Source: an uncultured Bacteroidota bacterium (GTDB lineage: Bacteria; Bacteroidota; Bacteroidia; Flavobacteriales; Flavobacteriaceae). Taken from it: a DNA stretch of 64,000 bases. The DNA lies in NCBI GenBank assembly GCA_902622595.1, contig CACNQM010000003.1, positions 124,001 through 188,000 on the forward strand, given 5' to 3'. Positions 1 through 7,849 of the stretch are shown in pieces (within the stretch, counting starts at the first letter, position 1; each line of letters opens with the position of its first letter). Made by a program: the position numbers and the translations under genes. A model generated the notes under the pieces. The model made no database searches. It saw nothing but the letters and a program-made list of their open reading frames with translations, and had not been told where the DNA came from.

Positions 1-160
1 AATTGCTCATAGACTTTCAACAATCGAATCAGCAGATAAAATTATCTACATGGAAAATGGAAAAATATTAGAGTCTGGAAATCATAAACAGCTTTTAAGT
101 ATTTCCAACGGAAAGTTCAAAAAACTATATGAAGAACAATTTGTCGAAGAATTAGTTTAA
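1..160 (+). CDS. ABC exporter ATPase, C-terminal end (partial)
   Basis: Only the last 53 codons of this gene are in the window; the reading frame begins at base 2 and the ORF track omits it. The translation starts with the switch-histidine motif IAHRLST, followed by the usual exporter tail ([18 protein letters not shown]). This is the C-terminus of the nucleotide-binding domain of an MsbA/lipid-exporter-like ABC transporter, normally a fused membrane plus ATPase protein. That the missing part carries six membrane helices is inference from the family. The gene ends convergently on folP, and the two coding ends overlap by 9 bp. Confidence 0.85.
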   Translation, partial: IAHRLSTIESADKIIYMENGKILESGNHKQLLSISNGKFKKLYEEQFVEELV

Positions 161-973
161 TTTTTTTAAAAGATTTATGCATTGTAATGCCTCTTTTGCA
201 TCATGAACTCTTAAAATATTTGCTCCTCTTTCTAATGCTAAAATGTTCAGTGCAGTAGTACCATTTAAAGATTCTTCGGGAGTAATACTTAGAGTCTTAT
301 ATATCATAGATTTTCTGGATAAACCAACTATTATCGGTTTATTAAGAGACTGGAATGACTCTAGTTCTTTTAATATTTTGAAATTATCATCAATAGATTT
401 ACCAAATCCAAATCCTGGATCTATTATGATATTATTAAAACCTGATTCTTGAAGTTTTTGAATTTTAGTTTTTAAAAATATTTGAATCGATTTGATGACA
501 TTATCATATTCTGGATTTTCCTGCATATTTTCTGGATCACCCAGCATGTGCATTAATATATATCCTGAATTATAATCTTTAACGACGTTAAAAATATTTG
601 AATCATATCTCCCTGCGCTTATATCATTAACTATTGAGAAACCTCTTGATAAGGCAAATTCGGCTACATTTGAGTTATAAGTGTCAATTGATAAATGAAT
701 ATTTCTAAAATTATTAGGTAGCTCAATTATATAATCTGATACTATATCAAGTTCTTTTTTTGGATCTATCAATTTAGATCCTGGCTTTGAGCTAGCAGCC
801 CCAATATCAATTATTTCAGCTCCATTTGAAATCAAATTGGAAATTTGAGCATTTACCTTGTCAATTGAATCATATTTTCCTCCGTCATAAAAAGAATCTT
901 GGGATAGATTTATAATTCCCATAATTTTTTTTGTATGTAAATCAAGGATTTTTCCGTTACAATTTAATGTCAT
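152..973 (-). CDS. folP: Dihydropteroate synthase
   Basis: FolP condenses 6-hydroxymethyl-dihydropterin diphosphate with p-aminobenzoate to give dihydropteroate in cytoplasmic folate synthesis, and is the sulfonamide target. The 273 aa length is normal for this TIM-barrel family. The N-terminal signature is at residues 18-32 ([15 protein letters not shown], related to the usual TPDSFxDGG), then [11 protein letters not shown] near residue 55, and a DPGFGFGK loop in the C-terminal half. The start is an ATG with a TAAATTTG -7 box about 17 nt upstream. It diverges from the DUF1599/tpiA group, a neighbourhood common in Flavobacteriia. Confidence 0.96.
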   Translation of the reverse strand: MTLNCNGKILDLHTKKIMGIINLSQDSFYDGGKYDSIDKVNAQISNLISNGAEIIDIGAASSKPGSKLIDPKKELDIVSDYIIELPNNFRNIHLSIDTYNSNVAEFALSRGFSIVNDISAGRYDSNIFNVVKDYNSGYILMHMLGDPENMQENPEYDNVIKSIQIFLKTKIQKLQESGFNNIIIDPGFGFGKSIDDNFKILKELESFQSLNKPIIVGLSRKSMIYKTLSITPEESLNGTTALNILALERGANILRVHDAKEALQCINLLKKLN

Positions 974-1012
974 ACTTTTAACTACTTTTCCAAATTTATA
1001 TTAAAATCTAAT

Positions 1013-1549
1013 ATGGAAGATACAAAGGAACAATATCATAATGTAATAAGTAAATCAAGGGAGATTTTTATTCATAAAAATGCTGATTATGGATCATCAT
1101 GGAGAGTTTTAAGAATAATTTCATTGGTCGATCAGATTAATATTAAAGCTCAAAGAATTAGAAATCTTCAAAATAATATTGCTAATAAAATTGACGAGGA
1201 TCAAATTGCTGAGTTTTATGGAATTATTAATTACTCTATCATGGCGCTTATTCAAATTGAAAAAGGTATTGTGGATGAGCCAGATTTAGATGCAGATGAA
1301 ATAATTAAACTTTATGATAAGAATGTGAACGAAACTTTCGAATTAATGCTAAATAAAAATCATGACTATGGAGAAGCTTGGAGAGAAATGGAAATTGTAA
1401 GTCTTACAGATTTAATTATACAAAAAATATATAGAATGAAAAGTATATTAAAGAATGACGGAAAGACTAATGTAAGTGAGGGAATTGATGCAAATTTTCA
1501 GGATATCTTAAATTATTCAGTTTTTGCTCAAATTTTACTAAAAGAATAA
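1013..1549 (+). CDS. DUF1599 family protein
   Basis: This 178 aa protein matches the DUF1599 family, conserved in Bacteroidota next to folP and tpiA; its function is not established. The sequence holds two diverged copies of one module. Residues about 8-90 contain KNADYGSSWR followed by ISLVDQI, and residues about 105-175 contain KNHDYGEAWREM followed by VSLTDLI. Both halves end in a hydrophobic LNYSVFA/INYSIMA-like helix. No signal peptide or membrane segment is present, so it is probably cytoplasmic. It is separated from tpiA by only 3 bp, which implies co-transcription. The conserved D-Y-G and W-R positions suggest a ligand-binding site, which is inference. Confidence 0.85.
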   Translation: MEDTKEQYHNVISKSREIFIHKNADYGSSWRVLRIISLVDQINIKAQRIRNLQNNIANKIDEDQIAEFYGIINYSIMALIQIEKGIVDEPDLDADEIIKLYDKNVNETFELMLNKNHDYGEAWREMEIVSLTDLIIQKIYRMKSILKNDGKTNVSEGIDANFQDILNYSVFAQILLKE

Positions 1550-1552
1550 AAA

Positions 1553-2221
1553 ATGAAACAAAAAATTATAATTGGTAATTGGAAAAACTATTTAGGTCAC
1601 AAAGAATCAGTTTCCCTTGCTCACTCATTATCAGAACTTGTTACCAAAGATAGAACTAGAGTTATGGTATCTCCTAACCATCTTTATTTAAATGAAGTAA
1701 ATCAAATTTTAAGCACTACAAATATTGAAGTTATATCTCAAAATTTAACTTCTGCTGAATCAAAATCAGATACTGGAGGAATTACACTAAAAAATCTCAA
1801 GGAAATTAATATTAATAGGTCTTTAGTTGCTCATTCAGAGACAAGGATAAGAGAGAAAAATCCACAAAGTATTCTTTTAGAAATTATACCAATTGGTTTT
1901 CCGTTTGTTCTCTGTTTTGAAGAGATTAAACAAATACCTTTTAATACATTAAATGATGATTTTGAAATTATTCTAGCATACGAGCCTATTTGGGCTATAG
2001 GAACTGGTGAAACTGCTTCAATAGGTCATATTAACGAAATTCATTCAGATGTTAAATCAAAGTTGTCTAAATTAGGTTTAAATATCCCAATACTTTATGG
2101 TGGTAGTGTAAACCCATCAAATTGTAAAGAAATTTTAGCTTCAGACAACGTTGACGGAGTTCTAGTTGGCGGTGCTTCCACTAAGTATGATCTTTTCAAA
2201 GAAATAGTTAATTCTATTTAA
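1553..2221 (+). CDS. tpiA: Triosephosphate isomerase, compact form
   Basis: It interconverts dihydroxyacetone phosphate and glyceraldehyde-3-phosphate in glycolysis and gluconeogenesis. All catalytic positions are visible: the N-terminal Lys in GNWKNY, the electrophilic His in VAHSETR, the general base Glu in AYEPIWAIGTGE with the mobile loop, and the phosphate-binding YGGSV and LVGGAS strands. At 222 aa it is about 30 residues shorter than ordinary bacterial enzymes. The His-to-Glu distance is about 50 residues rather than about 70, so helices in the middle of the barrel are trimmed, a shape otherwise typical of archaeal enzymes. It lies 3 bp after the DUF1599 gene, the usual tpiA position in flavobacteria. 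Confidence 0.9.
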   Translation: MKQKIIIGNWKNYLGHKESVSLAHSLSELVTKDRTRVMVSPNHLYLNEVNQILSTTNIEVISQNLTSAESKSDTGGITLKNLKEININRSLVAHSETRIREKNPQSILLEIIPIGFPFVLCFEEIKQIPFNTLNDDFEIILAYEPIWAIGTGETASIGHINEIHSDVKSKLSKLGLNIPILYGGSVNPSNCKEILASDNVDGVLVGGASTKYDLFKEIVNSI

Positions 2222-2270
2222 CAATTATTTGTGAATCTTCCTTGGGTTATAAAAGTATATTTGCATTGTT

Positions 2271-2825
2271 ATGTTGAGACTTTTATTAACTTCAATTCTT
2301 TTAACTATGAGTTTAACTTTAAGTGCACAAACTTCTGTGGATAATTCTATACATCAATTTAAGGTAGCTGATATTTATGGAAATATCTTCGACTTTTCTA
2401 AACTTAAAGGCAAAAAGATTATGATAGTTAATACGGCTTCAAAATGTGGTCTAACTTATCAGTATGAAGCTCTTCAAGAACTTTACTCTCAATACAAAGA
2501 CTTTAATTTTATGATTGTCGGTTTTCCGTCCAACGACTTTCTTTGGCAGGAACCGGGTAATAATGAAGATATTATTGAATTTTGTGAGGAGAATTATGGA
2601 GTAACCTTTCCAATGATGAGTAAAATTACAGTTAAAGGTTCAAAAAAACATCCTATATATCAATTCTTAACGCAGAAATCAAAAAATAAATTTAAAGATT
2701 CTCGTGTCACTTGGAATTTTCAGAAATATCTTATAAATACAGATGGTAAAATTGAAAAAATTATTTCTCCAAGGACTAGACCAGATTCCCAAGAAATTGT
2801 ATCTTGGATAACTGATGGCCAATAA
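2271..2825 (+). CDS. Glutathione peroxidase-family thiol peroxidase, exported
   Basis: A 184 aa glutathione peroxidase-fold protein that reduces peroxides with a thiol donor. The N-terminus (MLRLLLTSILLTMSLTLSAQ) is a Sec signal peptide, so the mature enzyme acts in the periplasm. Family motifs follow: NTASKCGLT with the peroxidatic cysteine at residue 59 (Cys, not selenocysteine), FPSNDFLWQEPG with the catalytic Gln, and WNFQKYLI with the Trp/Asn pair. In bacteria lacking glutathione these enzymes usually take electrons from thioredoxin; that is family knowledge. A TATATTTG box ends 7 nt before the ATG. The 3' end overlaps the next gene by 11 bp. Confidence 0.9.
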   Translation: MLRLLLTSILLTMSLTLSAQTSVDNSIHQFKVADIYGNIFDFSKLKGKKIMIVNTASKCGLTYQYEALQELYSQYKDFNFMIVGFPSNDFLWQEPGNNEDIIEFCEENYGVTFPMMSKITVKGSKKHPIYQFLTQKSKNKFKDSRVTWNFQKYLINTDGKIEKIISPRTRPDSQEIVSWITDGQ

Positions 2826-3972
2826 GAATAAATTCTCTACTAGATGCGTTCATGAAGGTGAAATTAAGGATACTATGTATCAGGGAATAGTATCACCTTT
2901 ATTCATGTCAACTACTTATCCTTGGTTTGGCGGAGATTCAGAAAAGAAACCATACCCAAGGTATTTTAATACACCAAATCAAGAGTTTTTATCAAAAAAA
3001 ATTGCCTCACTCGAAAATGGGGAGAAAGCACTTATTTTTACGTCTGGTATGGCTGCTATCAGTACATCAATAATGTCAAATGTCAAAACTGGTGATCACA
3101 TTATTTTTCAAAATGATTTATATGGAGGTACAAGAAATTTCATTCAAACTGAATTTGATAAATTTGGAATCCAATATTCGTTCACTGGAGGTCTAAACCC
3201 TGAAGACTTTTCTGCTCAAATTAAAAAAAATACCGTTGGAATTTATATTGAGACTCCGAGTAATCCTCTTCTTAAGATAGTTGATTTAAAATCAGTGTCT
3301 TCAATAGCGAAAAAAAATGGTATTTGGACTATGATTGATAATACCTTTGCAAGCCCTGTTAATCAAAATCCAATTGATCATGGAATTGATATAGTTATTC
3401 ATAGTGCAACTAAATATCTTGGTGGTCATAGTGATATCTCCGCAGGTGCTGTAATTAGTACTGAAGAAAAAATTGAAAATATTCTCAATTCAGCAAAAAA
3501 CTTTGGTGGAAATCTTAGTGATTATACAGTATGGCTATTGGAGAGGAGTATGAAAACTCTCTTAGTTAGAGTTAAACAGCAAACCGAAAATGCTAAAATA
3601 CTAGCTAAAATGTTAGACGATCATAAAAATATTTCAAAAGTTTATTATCCAGGTTTACAGTCTCATCCATCTCATTCAATTGCAAAGGAACAAATGAATG
3701 ATTTTGGTGCTATGATGTCTTTTGACCTGAACGAGAATATCGATGTTTACACTTTTCTAAAATCTCTTAATATAATCAAACCAGGGATGAGTCTAGCTGG
3801 TGTTGAGACAACTGTTAACTTCCCAATGAAAACATCTCATGGGCTTATGACTCAACAGGAAAGAGATATTCAGGGAATAGGGGATAAACTCATTAGATTA
3901 TCGGCAGGTATTGAATCGCATGAAGACCTTTATGAAGATCTTGTTCAAGCAATAAATTCATCTATTAAATGA
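2815..3972 (+). CDS. Cys/Met metabolism PLP enzyme (cystathionine gamma-synthase/lyase family)
   Basis: A 385 aa fold-type I PLP enzyme of the trans-sulfuration family. The Schiff-base lysine is K200 in SATKYLGGHSD, preceded by the phosphate loop TSGMAAI near residue 80 and the PLP-binding Asp in MIDNTFASP. The YPRYFNTPN segment replaces the common YSRYGNPT. Sequence alone cannot decide between cystathionine gamma-synthase, cystathionine beta- or gamma-lyase and methionine gamma-lyase. It overlaps the peroxidase gene upstream (11 bp) and bshB1 downstream (4 bp, ATGA), so the three are surely one operon, which points to cysteine/thiol supply. Confidence 0.88.
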   Translation: MANKNKFSTRCVHEGEIKDTMYQGIVSPLFMSTTYPWFGGDSEKKPYPRYFNTPNQEFLSKKIASLENGEKALIFTSGMAAISTSIMSNVKTGDHIIFQNDLYGGTRNFIQTEFDKFGIQYSFTGGLNPEDFSAQIKKNTVGIYIETPSNPLLKIVDLKSVSSIAKKNGIWTMIDNTFASPVNQNPIDHGIDIVIHSATKYLGGHSDISAGAVISTEEKIENILNSAKNFGGNLSDYTVWLLERSMKTLLVRVKQQTENAKILAKMLDDHKNISKVYYPGLQSHPSHSIAKEQMNDFGAMMSFDLNENIDVYTFLKSLNIIKPGMSLAGVETTVNFPMKTSHGLMTQQERDIQGIGDKLIRLSAGIESHEDLYEDLVQAINSSIK

Positions 3973-4682
3973 AAACAGATATTTTAGCATTTGGTGCTCA
4001 TCCTGACGATGTTGAAATGGGATGTGGTGGTACGATCGCTAAATCAACTGCATCAGGTAAAACCGTAGGTATTATTGATCTTACAAGGGGAGAATTAGGT
4101 ACTAACGGTACTCCAGAGTTAAGAGATAAAGAAGCTAACTCTGCATCTAAAATAATTGGTGCAAAGTTTAGAATTAATCTTGGTTTTCAAGATGGATTTA
4201 TTTTTAATAATAAAGAAAACCAAATTGAAATCATCAAAGTAATAAGACAATTTAGGCCTGATATTATCCTTTCCCCAACTCAAATTGATAGACACTCTGA
4301 TCATGGTAAAGCTTCTGATTTAATTTATGAAGCAGCTTTTTTGAGTGGTCTTTCAAAATTAGAAACCAAACATGACGATAAGGTCCAAGAACCTTGGAGG
4401 CCAAGGATAAACTTAAACTATCAGCAATGGAATGATTTTAAGCCTGATGTCCTAATTGATATATCAGAGTTTATTGAAGTTAAGAAAGAAGCTATTTTGG
4501 CTTTTCAAAGTCAAGTTCTTAAAGACTCAAATTCAAAGTCTACAAAGATTAATTCAGAAAACTTCATCGAGAGTATAAAATATAGAGCTAAAAACTATGG
4601 CAGGCTAATTGACAAAGAGTATGCTGAAGCTTTTCAGTCAAGAAAAAATATTGCAGTAAATAATATCTTTGATTTACTTTAA
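3969..4682 (+). CDS. bshB1: Bacillithiol biosynthesis deacetylase BshB1
   Basis: BshB1 removes the acetyl group from GlcNAc-malate, the second step of bacillithiol synthesis, in the cytoplasm. The 237 aa protein has the PIG-L/LmbE zinc-binding signature AHPDDVEMGCGGT at residues 10-22, then LTRGELGTNGTPELR, and a third zinc-ligand region around DRHSDHGKAS. The wording of these motifs matches the BshB1 subgroup rather than generic LmbE proteins. BshA and BshC are not in the window. The start codon overlaps the stop of the preceding PLP enzyme (ATGA), and tRNA-His follows 56 bp later. Confidence 0.92.
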   Translation: MKTDILAFGAHPDDVEMGCGGTIAKSTASGKTVGIIDLTRGELGTNGTPELRDKEANSASKIIGAKFRINLGFQDGFIFNNKENQIEIIKVIRQFRPDIILSPTQIDRHSDHGKASDLIYEAAFLSGLSKLETKHDDKVQEPWRPRINLNYQQWNDFKPDVLIDISEFIEVKKEAILAFQSQVLKDSNSKSTKINSENFIESIKYRAKNYGRLIDKEYAEAFQSRKNIAVNNIFDLL

Positions 4683-4720
4683 TTTTTTCAAATTTCCTTT
4701 AATATAATTTTCAAAAACTC

Positions 4721-4728
4721 TATTTTTG
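4721..4728 (+). promoter_or_regulatory. -7 box of tRNA-His promoter
   Basis: The Bacteroidota -7 consensus TAnnTTTG is matched exactly (TATTTTTG) and ends 10 nt before the extra 5' G of tRNA-His. No clear -33 TTG is seen at the usual distance. Confidence 0.6.
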
Positions 4729-4738
4729 CCACCTAAAT

Positions 4739-4813
4739 GGTGGTTGTAGTTCAGTTGGTTAGAACGCCTGATTGTGGTTCAGGAGGTCGCCGGTTCGAAT
4801 CCGGTCTTCCACC
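4739..4813 (+). tRNA. tRNA-His (GUG)
   Basis: A full cloverleaf can be drawn: D stem GTTC/GAAC, anticodon stem CCTGA/TCAGG around loop TTGTGGT (anticodon GTG), five-base variable loop and T arm with TTCGAAT. The extra G(-1) expected of tRNA-His is at 4739 and faces discriminator C at 4813. CCA is not encoded in register. The acceptor stem GTGGTTG/CTTCCAC leaves two adjacent T-T oppositions (positions 5:68 and 6:67), which is unusual. Confidence 0.92.
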
Positions 4814-4847
4814 CAAGTTAACCGTTACATTACACTTTTAAAATAAG

Positions 4848-4872
4848 CCCTTCAGCTAATGAGGGGTTTTTT
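4848..4872 (+). terminator. Rho-independent terminator after tRNA-His
   Basis: Stem CCCTTCA/TGAGGGG (one G-T pair) with loop GCTAA, followed directly by six T. It lies 35 bp past the tRNA and before the convergent small ORF. Confidence 0.75.
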
Positions 4873-4892
4873 CTTTACTATTAAATAGAAAA

Positions 4893-5159
4893 TTACATTG
4901 ATAAAGGTTCAAAAGAATATCTTGTTGGAACAAAATTATGTTCTTTAAAGATTTGCTGAGTGGATGGCTTAGCTAACCATTCTTTAAGCTTTAATGGGTT
5001 TACATCAAAAAAAAGTTCTAGGACATTTTGATTATCAATTTTACAAAAAATACATTTTGAAGAATCACACCAGTCAGAAAACTCAGATTTTAAATTTTCA
5101 TACCCATTTATTTTAAAATCATCTGCATCATTACAACTAGCTGTTAGCATTAGGTTCAT
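4893..5159 (-). CDS. Small hypothetical protein, 88 aa
   Basis: I do not recognise this gene. It is the only long frame in a 560 bp stretch between the tRNA terminator and the M14 peptidase gene, and nothing overlaps it, which favours a real gene. The predicted product alternates short hydrophobic strands (NLMLTAS, NVLELFFDV) with amphipathic stretches and ends in YSFEPLSM. This could be a small ferredoxin-like alpha/beta fold such as the DUF3764 or ABM proteins, a loose guess. There are three cysteines in WCDSSKCIFC plus one near the N-terminus. The MLTASC start resembles a lipobox but the hydrophobic segment is too short. An in-frame stop lies just upstream, so the start cannot move far. 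Confidence 0.45.
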   Translation of the reverse strand: MNLMLTASCNDADDFKINGYENLKSEFSDWCDSSKCIFCKIDNQNVLELFFDVNPLKLKEWLAKPSTQQIFKEHNFVPTRYSFEPLSM

Positions 5160-5244
5160 ATAATTATATTTAGGTTATTCAGAGTTAAATTTATACAAAT
5201 ATTAGTGAGACTAAAATAGGGGTTTTTTCTTTAACTTTACTGAT

Positions 5245-7755
5245 ATGAAAAAGATTCTATTATTATACTTACTATTTATAGGTTCATTGTTTTCTCAAGA
5301 TTATTATTTTGAAAAATATGCTCCATTTGATGAAAATATTAAATCACCAGAAGAATTTTTAGGATACCCTATCGGTGAAATGCATACCAGGCACGATTTA
5401 ATTGTTTCATATATGGAATATTTGTCTGACGTTTCAGATAAAGCTGATATGTTCTCTTTTGCAACATCTTATGAAGGAAGAAAGTTAATATACTTAATCA
5501 TTAGTTCACCAGAGAAAATTCAAAATATAGAAAACATTAGGAATGAACATATATCTTATATAGACCCTGATAATGAAAATTATAATAGTTCTGAAAAGCC
5601 TAAAAAGTTTCCTGTTATAATTAATCTTTCATATAGTATACATGGAAATGAACCTTCAACATCAGAAGCTGCAATGCTAACAGCTTATACATTAGTTAGT
5701 TCAAAAACAGAAGTAATTAAAAATTATTTAGAAAACTCTATAGTGCTTATAGACCCCGTTTCAAATCCAGATGGAAGAGATAGACATACTCAGTGGGTGA
5801 ATAGTTATAAAGCTTCACCATTGGTAGATGATCCTCAAGATGCAGAACACAATGAGTATTGGCCGGGAGGTAGAGTCAACCACTATTGGTTTGACTTAAA
5901 TAGAGATTTATTATTTGGTATCCATCCGGAGACTAGAGGAAAGCTAAATTTTCATCATAGTTGGTATCCAAATGTAACTGTGGATTTCCACGAAATGGGT
6001 ACTAATAGTACATTTATGTTTGTTCCGTGGAAGTCTTATGCAATTAAAGATCCAATAATTCCTCAAGAAAATGAATATTTTTGGTCACTTTTTGGTCAAT
6101 ATTTTTCGAAAGGTCTTGATGAAATAGGTTCACTATATTTTACAAAAGAGTTATTCGATAAGACATATCCTGGCTACAGTTCATCATACGCTGATCTTAT
6201 GGGTGGTATTGGAATGTTGTTTGAACAAGCCAGTTCAAGAGGTCATCTACAAGAAAACCAATTTGGTAAGTTAACTTTTCCTTTTACAATATTAAATCAA
6301 TATGTTTCAAGCATGAATACAATTAAGGCTTCGGTTGCAATGAAGGATGAATTAAAAAAATATCAACAAAATTTTTTTCCATCTGCGCTCACAGAAGCTG
6401 ACAAAAAAAGAATTAAAGGCTACTCATTTGAAATGGGTAAGGATAGGAATAAAACTAAAGCATTTATTAATAAATTGAAGATGCATAATATTAAAGTTCA
6501 AAGGGATAAAAACAATTTCTTTGTTCCAACTAAACAAAAGAATTATAGAGTTGTAAGATCTATTTTTGAGACAGATAAAGAGTTTATTGATAGTGTTTTT
6601 TATGATGCATCCGCATGGTCAGTTGCAAATTTTTATGATATTGACTATGTACCTTCGTCTAAGAATTTTGAAGGAACCTTGATTAAAAATTTAGATGACT
6701 TATTTAATACTAATTCGTTTGATAAGTCAAACTATGCATATTTAATCAATTCAGTTGACTATAATATTCCTGCAGTAATTAATTCTTTACTTAATTCTAA
6801 AATCAAGGTTTCTACTGCTTTAAAGCCATTCAGAATTAATACGAGTAATGGATTAGAATCATTTGATAATGGATCACTTGTTATAACTGTTAGTATACAG
6901 GATATAGAATCTGATATGTTATTTGAAAAACTTAAATCTATTCAAAAAGATTTTGATGTTAATATTTATTCAGTTACATCTGGTCTAAGCTCTAGCGGTA
7001 TTGATCTTGGAAGTGGATATGTATCACCAATTAAAAAGCAAAAAGCAATGATGCTAGTGGGAACTGGAGTAAATGCATATGAAGCTGGTGAGGTCTGGCA
7101 TCTTCTAGATCAAAGAGTTGGCATGCCTATTTCTAAAATACCGATTAGAAATTTTGATAGAATCTCATTAGATAAATACTCATCAATGGTAATTGTTTCT
7201 GGTAATTATAAATTTAATGATATTCAAATACAGAAAATCAAGGATTGGGCTAGCAGAGGTAATACAATAGTCTCTATTGGTTCAGGTTCAAAGTTTCTGA
7301 TTGATAATAAAATTGTAAAAGAGGAGATACTTAAGCCAGAAAATGATCCTAATAAAGATTTATTTCTTCCATACGTTGATGCAACAAATAATAAAGGTAA
7401 AGAACAGATTGGTGGAATTATTTTAAGAACAAATGTAGATTTAACTCATCCATTAGCATTTGGATTAGAAGATGCAAATTTACCAGTATATAAAAATAAT
7501 ACTATATGGATTAAACCTTCTAAAAACAATTATTCGTCTGTAGTAAGATATACAGAGGATCCTTTAATTGACGGATTTATTACTGATAAAAATTATGAAA
7601 AAATTAAGTCTACAGTTTCATTATTAGTTTCTAAAATTGGTAAAGGTCGAGCAATAATGTTCTCTGATAATCCAAATTTCAGAGGAACGTGGTATGGTAC
7701 AAATAGATTATTTCTAAATGCATTATTTCTTGGAGATAAGATAAGCATCCCTTAA
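5245..7755 (+). CDS. M14-family zinc carboxypeptidase, secreted
   Basis: An 836 aa exported metallopeptidase. Residues 1-18 (MKKILLLYLLFIGSLFSQ) are a signal peptide. The M14 catalytic domain covers about residues 40-380: zinc ligands His and Glu in SIHGNEPSTSE, a later FHEMGTN with the third His, and the likely catalytic Glu in LFEQASSRG. Residues about 590-720 (MMLVGTGVNAYEAGEVW through IVSIGSGSKFLI) look like a class-I glutamine amidotransferase-like Rossmann domain with no obvious catalytic triad, a known pairing in large flavobacterial M14 proteins. It probably trims peptides in the periplasm. A TAACTTTA element sits 5 nt before the ATG. Confidence 0.9.
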   Translation: MKKILLLYLLFIGSLFSQDYYFEKYAPFDENIKSPEEFLGYPIGEMHTRHDLIVSYMEYLSDVSDKADMFSFATSYEGRKLIYLIISSPEKIQNIENIRNEHISYIDPDNENYNSSEKPKKFPVIINLSYSIHGNEPSTSEAAMLTAYTLVSSKTEVIKNYLENSIVLIDPVSNPDGRDRHTQWVNSYKASPLVDDPQDAEHNEYWPGGRVNHYWFDLNRDLLFGIHPETRGKLNFHHSWYPNVTVDFHEMGTNSTFMFVPWKSYAIKDPIIPQENEYFWSLFGQYFSKGLDEIGSLYFTKELFDKTYPGYSSSYADLMGGIGMLFEQASSRGHLQENQFGKLTFPFTILNQYVSSMNTIKASVAMKDELKKYQQNFFPSALTEADKKRIKGYSFEMGKDRNKTKAFINKLKMHNIKVQRDKNNFFVPTKQKNYRVVRSIFETDKEFIDSVFYDASAWSVANFYDIDYVPSSKNFEGTLIKNLDDLFNTNSFDKSNYAYLINSVDYNIPAVINSLLNSKIKVSTALKPFRINTSNGLESFDNGSLVITVSIQDIESDMLFEKLKSIQKDFDVNIYSVTSGLSSSGIDLGSGYVSPIKKQKAMMLVGTGVNAYEAGEVWHLLDQRVGMPISKIPIRNFDRISLDKYSSMVIVSGNYKFNDIQIQKIKDWASRGNTIVSIGSGSKFLIDNKIVKEEILKPENDPNKDLFLPYVDATNNKGKEQIGGIILRTNVDLTHPLAFGLEDANLPVYKNNTIWIKPSKNNYSSVVRYTEDPLIDGFITDKNYEKIKSTVSLLVSKIGKGRAIMFSDNPNFRGTWYGTNRLFLNALFLGDKISIP

Positions 7756-7849
7756 TGAAATGTATTTAGAGAAAAAGAGTCCTGAGAATCTTCAAAAGTA
7801 CTTGATTGTTAATTCTCAAGTGAAAAAGTTTCCAATCAAACTAAAAAAC

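Noticed and set aside
7756-7849. Terminator or small gene between the M14 and M28 genes
   Set aside because: Only weak 5-bp complementarities without a T run, and no plausible small ORF.
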